The position numbers and the translations under genes are program-made. A stretch of DNA of 64,000 nucleotides. Origin: Aquimarina pacifica (GTDB taxonomy: Bacteria > Bacteroidota > Bacteroidia > Flavobacteriales > Flavobacteriaceae). A model generated the notes under the pieces. It was not told the origin of the DNA. It did not search any database and was given only the letters and a program-made list of their open reading frames with translations. Positions 61,016-64,000 of this stretch are shown piece after piece (positions within the stretch are counted from its first letter, which is position 1; every line of letters starts with the position of its first letter). The stretch covers positions 124,001-188,000 of the forward strand of contig NZ_JACC01000006.1 of the NCBI RefSeq assembly GCF_000520955.1, in the 5' to 3' direction.

Positions 61016-62813
61016 TCCACAAAAATATTTAAAAAAAACACCTGATCGTCAGGATGAAAAAACGAATACATCAAAAACACAAACAAACCCACTATCGCAT
61101 GATGACTATAACAAAGTAAAAGAAGTAGTCTCTCAATTAGAAACTTTGGGAATTGATATTACTGCAAGTTATGACAACTGGATTAAAATTGGATTTGCCT
61201 TTGCAGATGCTTTTGGAAGTATGGGAGAAGCACTTTTTCATAGTGTGAGTAGTAATTATCCAGAGTATGATGCAGAAAGTTGCAGAAAACAATACCAAAA
61301 ATGTTTAGATAGTACAAATTCAGGAGCTACCTTAGGTACATTTTTTCATTTGGCAAAAGAAGCTGGGGTAACTCCTTCATCACACAAACAAAAGGTGTAT
61401 ACATTAGCCACATCTCAAAGGGCTTCGGTAGCGCAGGAAGAACCGGAAGAAGAGCAAATAACACAAGAACAAGAACCTTCTTTACCCGTCATACCTTCGT
61501 CCGTTTACAAGCTATTGCCCAAATTTTTAGAAGAAGTAACCAAATGTGCAGCAAGGGATCAGGAACGGGATTTATTGTTGTTGGGAAGCCTAACAGTAAT
61601 GAGCAGCTGCTTACCAAACGTATACGGGATGTATGATCAAAATATTGTATATCCTAATCTATTCCTATTTGTTACTGCCCCAGCTTCTTCTGGAAAAGGA
61701 AGAATCAATCTTTGCAGAAAATTAGTGTATCCCATTCATAAACAAAAAAGGGACGCTACAAATTCTCAAAAAGTGCAATACGAAGTAGAACTGTCCGAAT
61801 ACTACGATCTCAAGAAAACCCAAAAAGGAAGTACACCTCAAAAACCGGAAGAGCCCAGAGATCAAATGTTGTTTCTTCCGGCTAATAACAGTGCAACAGG
61901 AGCTTTTGAACTATTGGCAAATAACGATGGTAAAGGACTGATCTTTGAAACTGAAGGAGACACCCTTGCGCAAGCCTTTAAAAGCGAACACGGCAATTAT
62001 AGTGATGGATTTAGAAAAGCCTTCCACCACGAAGAAATTAGTTACTATAGGCGTACAGCAAGTGAATATGTAGATATTAAAAGTCCTCAGTTATCCGCTG
62101 TACTTTCTGGCACACCAGATCAAGTATTGTCTTTAATGCCGGATTCAGAAAATGGACTATTCAGTAGGTTTATATTTTACAAAATGCAACGGCAAAAACA
62201 ATGGAAAAATGTATTTGCCAATACCAGCAAGGAATCACTGGATAGCATCTTTGATGAGCTGGGCGATCAATATTTGAAATATTACCAAATACTGGAAGGT
62301 TTTGGCAGTGGAATAAAGATTAATTTACGAGAGCACCAAATTGAACAGTTCAATGCTTTCTTTAGCAAAGAATATGACAAATTCCTGTTTTTACAAAAAA
62401 CAGGTTTAGAAGCTTCCTTGTTTCGATTAGGGCTTATCTGCTATCGTATGGCAATGATCTTTACTATTATTCGATCATTGGAAAACAACTCACTTACTAA
62501 TATTTTACATTGCCAGGATATCGATATGGAAAACGCTATTACCATTGTGGAAAGTTTGCTTAACCACACTCAAATAGTATATCGATACTTACCAGAAAAG
62601 AAACAAACATTACCAAAAATCAAAAACCTGAAAGAAAGTTTTTTAGATGAATTAACTACCTCTTTTTCTACTCAGAAGTACAAGAGTATAGCTAATAAGC
62701 TTAAAATACCGGAAAAGACTTCAGAACGCTACATAAAGCAGTTTGTTGAAAAAGGATATCTACAGCGTATTGGTCACGGGCAGTATCTTCACGGACTGAA
62801 AAAAGAAGGTTAA
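61002..62813 (+). CDS. DUF3987 primase-helicase-type protein
   Basis: 603 residues from the ATG at 61002, inside the end of the primase gene; a longer frame starting at 60963 has no matching leader. The N-terminal part has a PriCT-like region (YDNWIKIGFAFADAFGSMGE, CRKQYQKCLDS). The DUF3987 core is at about 165-520, with an ATP-loop-like APASSGKGRINLCRKLV near 226. A helix-turn-helix end follows (YKSIANKLKIPEKTSERYIK). Together with the upstream gene it should prime or unwind element DNA. Confidence 0.82.
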   Translation: MPKFDPQKYLKKTPDRQDEKTNTSKTQTNPLSHDDYNKVKEVVSQLETLGIDITASYDNWIKIGFAFADAFGSMGEALFHSVSSNYPEYDAESCRKQYQKCLDSTNSGATLGTFFHLAKEAGVTPSSHKQKVYTLATSQRASVAQEEPEEEQITQEQEPSLPVIPSSVYKLLPKFLEEVTKCAARDQERDLLLLGSLTVMSSCLPNVYGMYDQNIVYPNLFLFVTAPASSGKGRINLCRKLVYPIHKQKRDATNSQKVQYEVELSEYYDLKKTQKGSTPQKPEEPRDQMLFLPANNSATGAFELLANNDGKGLIFETEGDTLAQAFKSEHGNYSDGFRKAFHHEEISYYRRTASEYVDIKSPQLSAVLSGTPDQVLSLMPDSENGLFSRFIFYKMQRQKQWKNVFANTSKESLDSIFDELGDQYLKYYQILEGFGSGIKINLREHQIEQFNAFFSKEYDKFLFLQKTGLEASLFRLGLICYRMAMIFTIIRSLENNSLTNILHCQDIDMENAITIVESLLNHTQIVYRYLPEKKQTLPKIKNLKESFLDELTTSFSTQKYKSIANKLKIPEKTSERYIKQFVEKGYLQRIGHGQYLHGLKKEG

Positions 62814-62834
62814 ACTTGTATAAAGAAATTTTAG

Positions 62835-62881
62835 AAAACCTTAAAAACCTCAAAATAGACTAGTGAGGTTTTTAAGGTTTT
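62835..62881 (+). terminator. Perfect 17-bp inverted repeat after the DUF3987 gene
   Basis: AAAACCTTAAAAACCTC pairs exactly with GAGGTTTTTAAGGTTTT across a 13-nt loop, 21 bp past the stop codon. It is probably a terminator. Its GAGGTTTT element recurs just downstream, so it may also be part of the repeat region. Confidence 0.6.
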
Positions 62882-62997
62882 TGAGGTTTTGAGTGTAACG
62901 AAGCTTATTTCTTTCAAGTATTTAGCTGTAAGATCCTACAAAAGGAGTAAAACCTCAATAACCTCAAATCCCACAGTTCCTTTTTTTGAGGTTTTGA
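62865..62997. repeat. Cluster of TTGAGGTT / AACCTCAA motifs
   Basis: TTGAGGTTTTGA occurs identically at 62881-62892 and 62986-62997, and AACCTCAA occurs in the opposite sense at 62951-62958 and 62960-62967, beside the inverted repeat at 62835-62881. Five or more copies in both senses over 130 bp suggest protein-binding sites or a strong secondary structure. Confidence 0.5.
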
Positions 62998-63224
62998 TCT
63001 TTACGGACACACCAATCAAATTATCAAAACTTAAGTCAATTCAAATTAATATACGTGTAGCTACATTATCATACTTGTAATATGCGTTGTATGGGTATGT
63101 ATTAATTTATGTTAGGTATAAAATCAAGTCGGATAAGGATCATTAAACAAACAGAAGTTTAAGGGTAAGAAGCTTTTATTTATCTCCTTACGCGTACCTA
63201 TATTGAATTAAAAATAAACACCCC

Positions 63225-63464
63225 AATCGGGATGTGTATTTCTACAAAATATGCATCCCGATTACAATTTATTTTTCAGCGATGTTTTTTAACTCAGGAT
63301 ACACATCCCGATTGAGAATTTAGTCTAAAATTGGAAAAGTTAATAAAAATTGGATGTTTAACGGTTTTTGGGATCAGTATTTCTATAAAATACACATCCC
63401 GATCAAGCACAGAATACACATCCCGATCGAGGTTTGTATTTTGGATAAATACAGACCCCGATTT
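63225..63464. repeat. Family of approximately 40-bp palindromes built from an AAATACACATCCCGAT half-site
   Basis: Three palindromic units are present: 63225-63263 (arms AATCGGGATGTGTATTT), 63367-63404 and 63425-63463. Each pairs an inverted and a direct copy of AAATACACATCCCGATY. Two further single half-sites lie at 63297-63313 and 63412-63428. No intact gene covers the region. The pattern is that of multiple binding sites for one protein, such as an initiator or transfer protein. Confidence 0.65.
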
Positions 63465-63565
63465 ACGCTTAATTATTTTAAAGTTTTATGAGAATTATTT
63501 CGCTACACTTCGTACCCCTTTTTAATATTTCCAAATTGATTATAATTTATCTTTTTTCAAATGGT

Positions 63566-63830
63566 AATGACCAAGTATTTCCTATAAGGATGACACGCAA
63601 CTTTTTACTATAGCAATGACCAAGTATTTCCTATAGGGATGACACGTAACTTTTTACTATAACAATGACCAAGTATTTCCTATAGGGATGACACGCAACT
63701 TTTTACTATAACAATGACTAAGTATTTCCTATAGGAATGACACGCAACTTTTTACTATAACAATGACTAAGTATTTCCTATAGGGATGGCACATAACTTT
63801 TTACTATAGCAATGACTAAGTATTTCCTAC
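63566..63830. repeat. 49-bp tandem repeat, five full units plus a partial unit
   Basis: Units start at 63566, 63615, 63664, 63713, 63762 and 63811 with exactly 49-bp spacing and only a few substitutions. Each begins AATGACYAAGTATTTCCTAT and ends ACTTTTTACTATARC. Each unit is itself two related parts of about 26 and 23 bp (CCTATAGGG-type and ACTATARC-type). Stops in all frames rule out a repeat protein. Confidence 0.8.
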
Positions 63831-64000
63831 AGCAGTGAGTTACAACTTTTCCCTATAGGAGTGAGCTACAACTTTTCCCTATAGGAGTGAGCTACAACTT
63901 TTCCCTATAGGAGTGAGCTACAACTTTTCCCTATAGGAGTGAGCTACAACTTTTCCCTATAGGAGTGAGCTACAACTTTTCCCTATAGGAGTGAGCTACA
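63831..64000. repeat. 26-bp tandem repeat running off the window
   Basis: Six full units (AGGAGTGAGCTACAACTTTT then CCCTAT) start at 63831, 63857, 63883, 63909, 63935 and 63961, with a seventh cut by the window end. All but the first are identical. The unit resembles the halves of the adjoining 49-bp repeat (shared AACTTTT and CCTATAG), so both arrays probably arose from one monomer. Confidence 0.8.

Noticed and set aside
63331-63525. Possible coding frame across the palindromic repeats
   Set aside because: The frame is a by-product of the repeated half-sites (repeated YTSRS-like peptides) with no start context; the region is better explained as non-coding repeats.
63566-64000. CRISPR array
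   Set aside because: Units are contiguous tandem copies with no unique spacers, and no cas genes are present.

Overview
The window is low-GC DNA from a Bacteroidota bacterium, most likely a marine or soil member of Flavobacteriaceae. The signs are TonB receptors with CarboxypepD-like N-termini, DUF3347, Haem_bd and HYC_CC_PP proteins, AraC regulators with membrane or metal-binding N-termini, GH130/GT4 pairs, A-rich ribosome-binding regions, and a promoter of the Bacteroidota TTG / TAnnTTTG type at 20124-20153. No rRNA, tRNA, transposase, integrase or CRISPR array was seen.

Left part (1-19977, all minus strand): a copper/silver-handling island. In transcription order it holds a HYC_CC_PP secreted peptide, a CusA-type RND pump with an enlarged central region, a TolC-type outer-membrane factor, a multicopper oxidase fused to a CopB-like beta-barrel, two DUF3347 proteins around a haem-binding protein, an array of four long hairpins, a small CC/C membrane peptide, a methyltransferase, small secreted proteins, a PepSY protein, a CusB-type adaptor with metal-binding domains at both ends, a metal-binding AraC regulator, and a TonB receptor with a lipoprotein. 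The left edge cuts a 7TM-AraC regulator.

Middle (20098-29095, plus strand): a FecA-type TonB receptor whose promoter is flanked by two near-identical inverted operators, a second HYC_CC_PP peptide, a second HMA-like/AraC regulator, two c-type cytochromes, a porin, and small metal-handling proteins (HMA chaperone, SHOCT, DUF5676, TRASH-like). A lycopene-cyclase-domain-like membrane protein is also present.

Right-middle (29121-56339, plus strand): a tightly packed, unidirectional accessory island for energy and carbon stress. It encodes universal stress proteins, NDH-2, NhaA, archaeal-type (type II) GAPDH, FbaB-type class I aldolase, phosphofructokinase, D-lactate dehydrogenase, a dicarboxylate/amino-acid symporter, a cupin / GH130 / GT4 mannoside module, an MgtC/DUF4010 protein and a K+-channel-like protein. 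These are followed by an ATP-cone nuclease, a beta-CASP metallo-hydrolase, an AMP-phosphorylase-type enzyme and a PRPP synthase, and the island closes with a CopB-type (CPH) copper ATPase, an MFS exporter and a cardiolipin-synthase-like enzyme. A reasonable reading is survival under metal and low-energy stress: RNA and nucleotides are recycled to phosphoribosyl compounds while glycolysis and fermentation are maintained.

Right end (56528-64000): two adjacent broken genes (an asparaginase with one in-frame stop; a 7TM-LuxR regulator with one stop and one frameshift) mark a decaying boundary. Beyond lies the head of another mobile-type element: a phage-like repressor and Cro-like pair with palindromic candidate operators, a BT4734/VirE-N primase-type protein overlapping a DUF3987 helicase-type protein, and about 1.2 kb of non-coding DNA packed with a terminator-like inverted repeat, approximately 40-bp palindromes and nested 49-bp and 26-bp tandem repeats that run off the window. 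That last stretch looks like a replication, transfer or maintenance locus.
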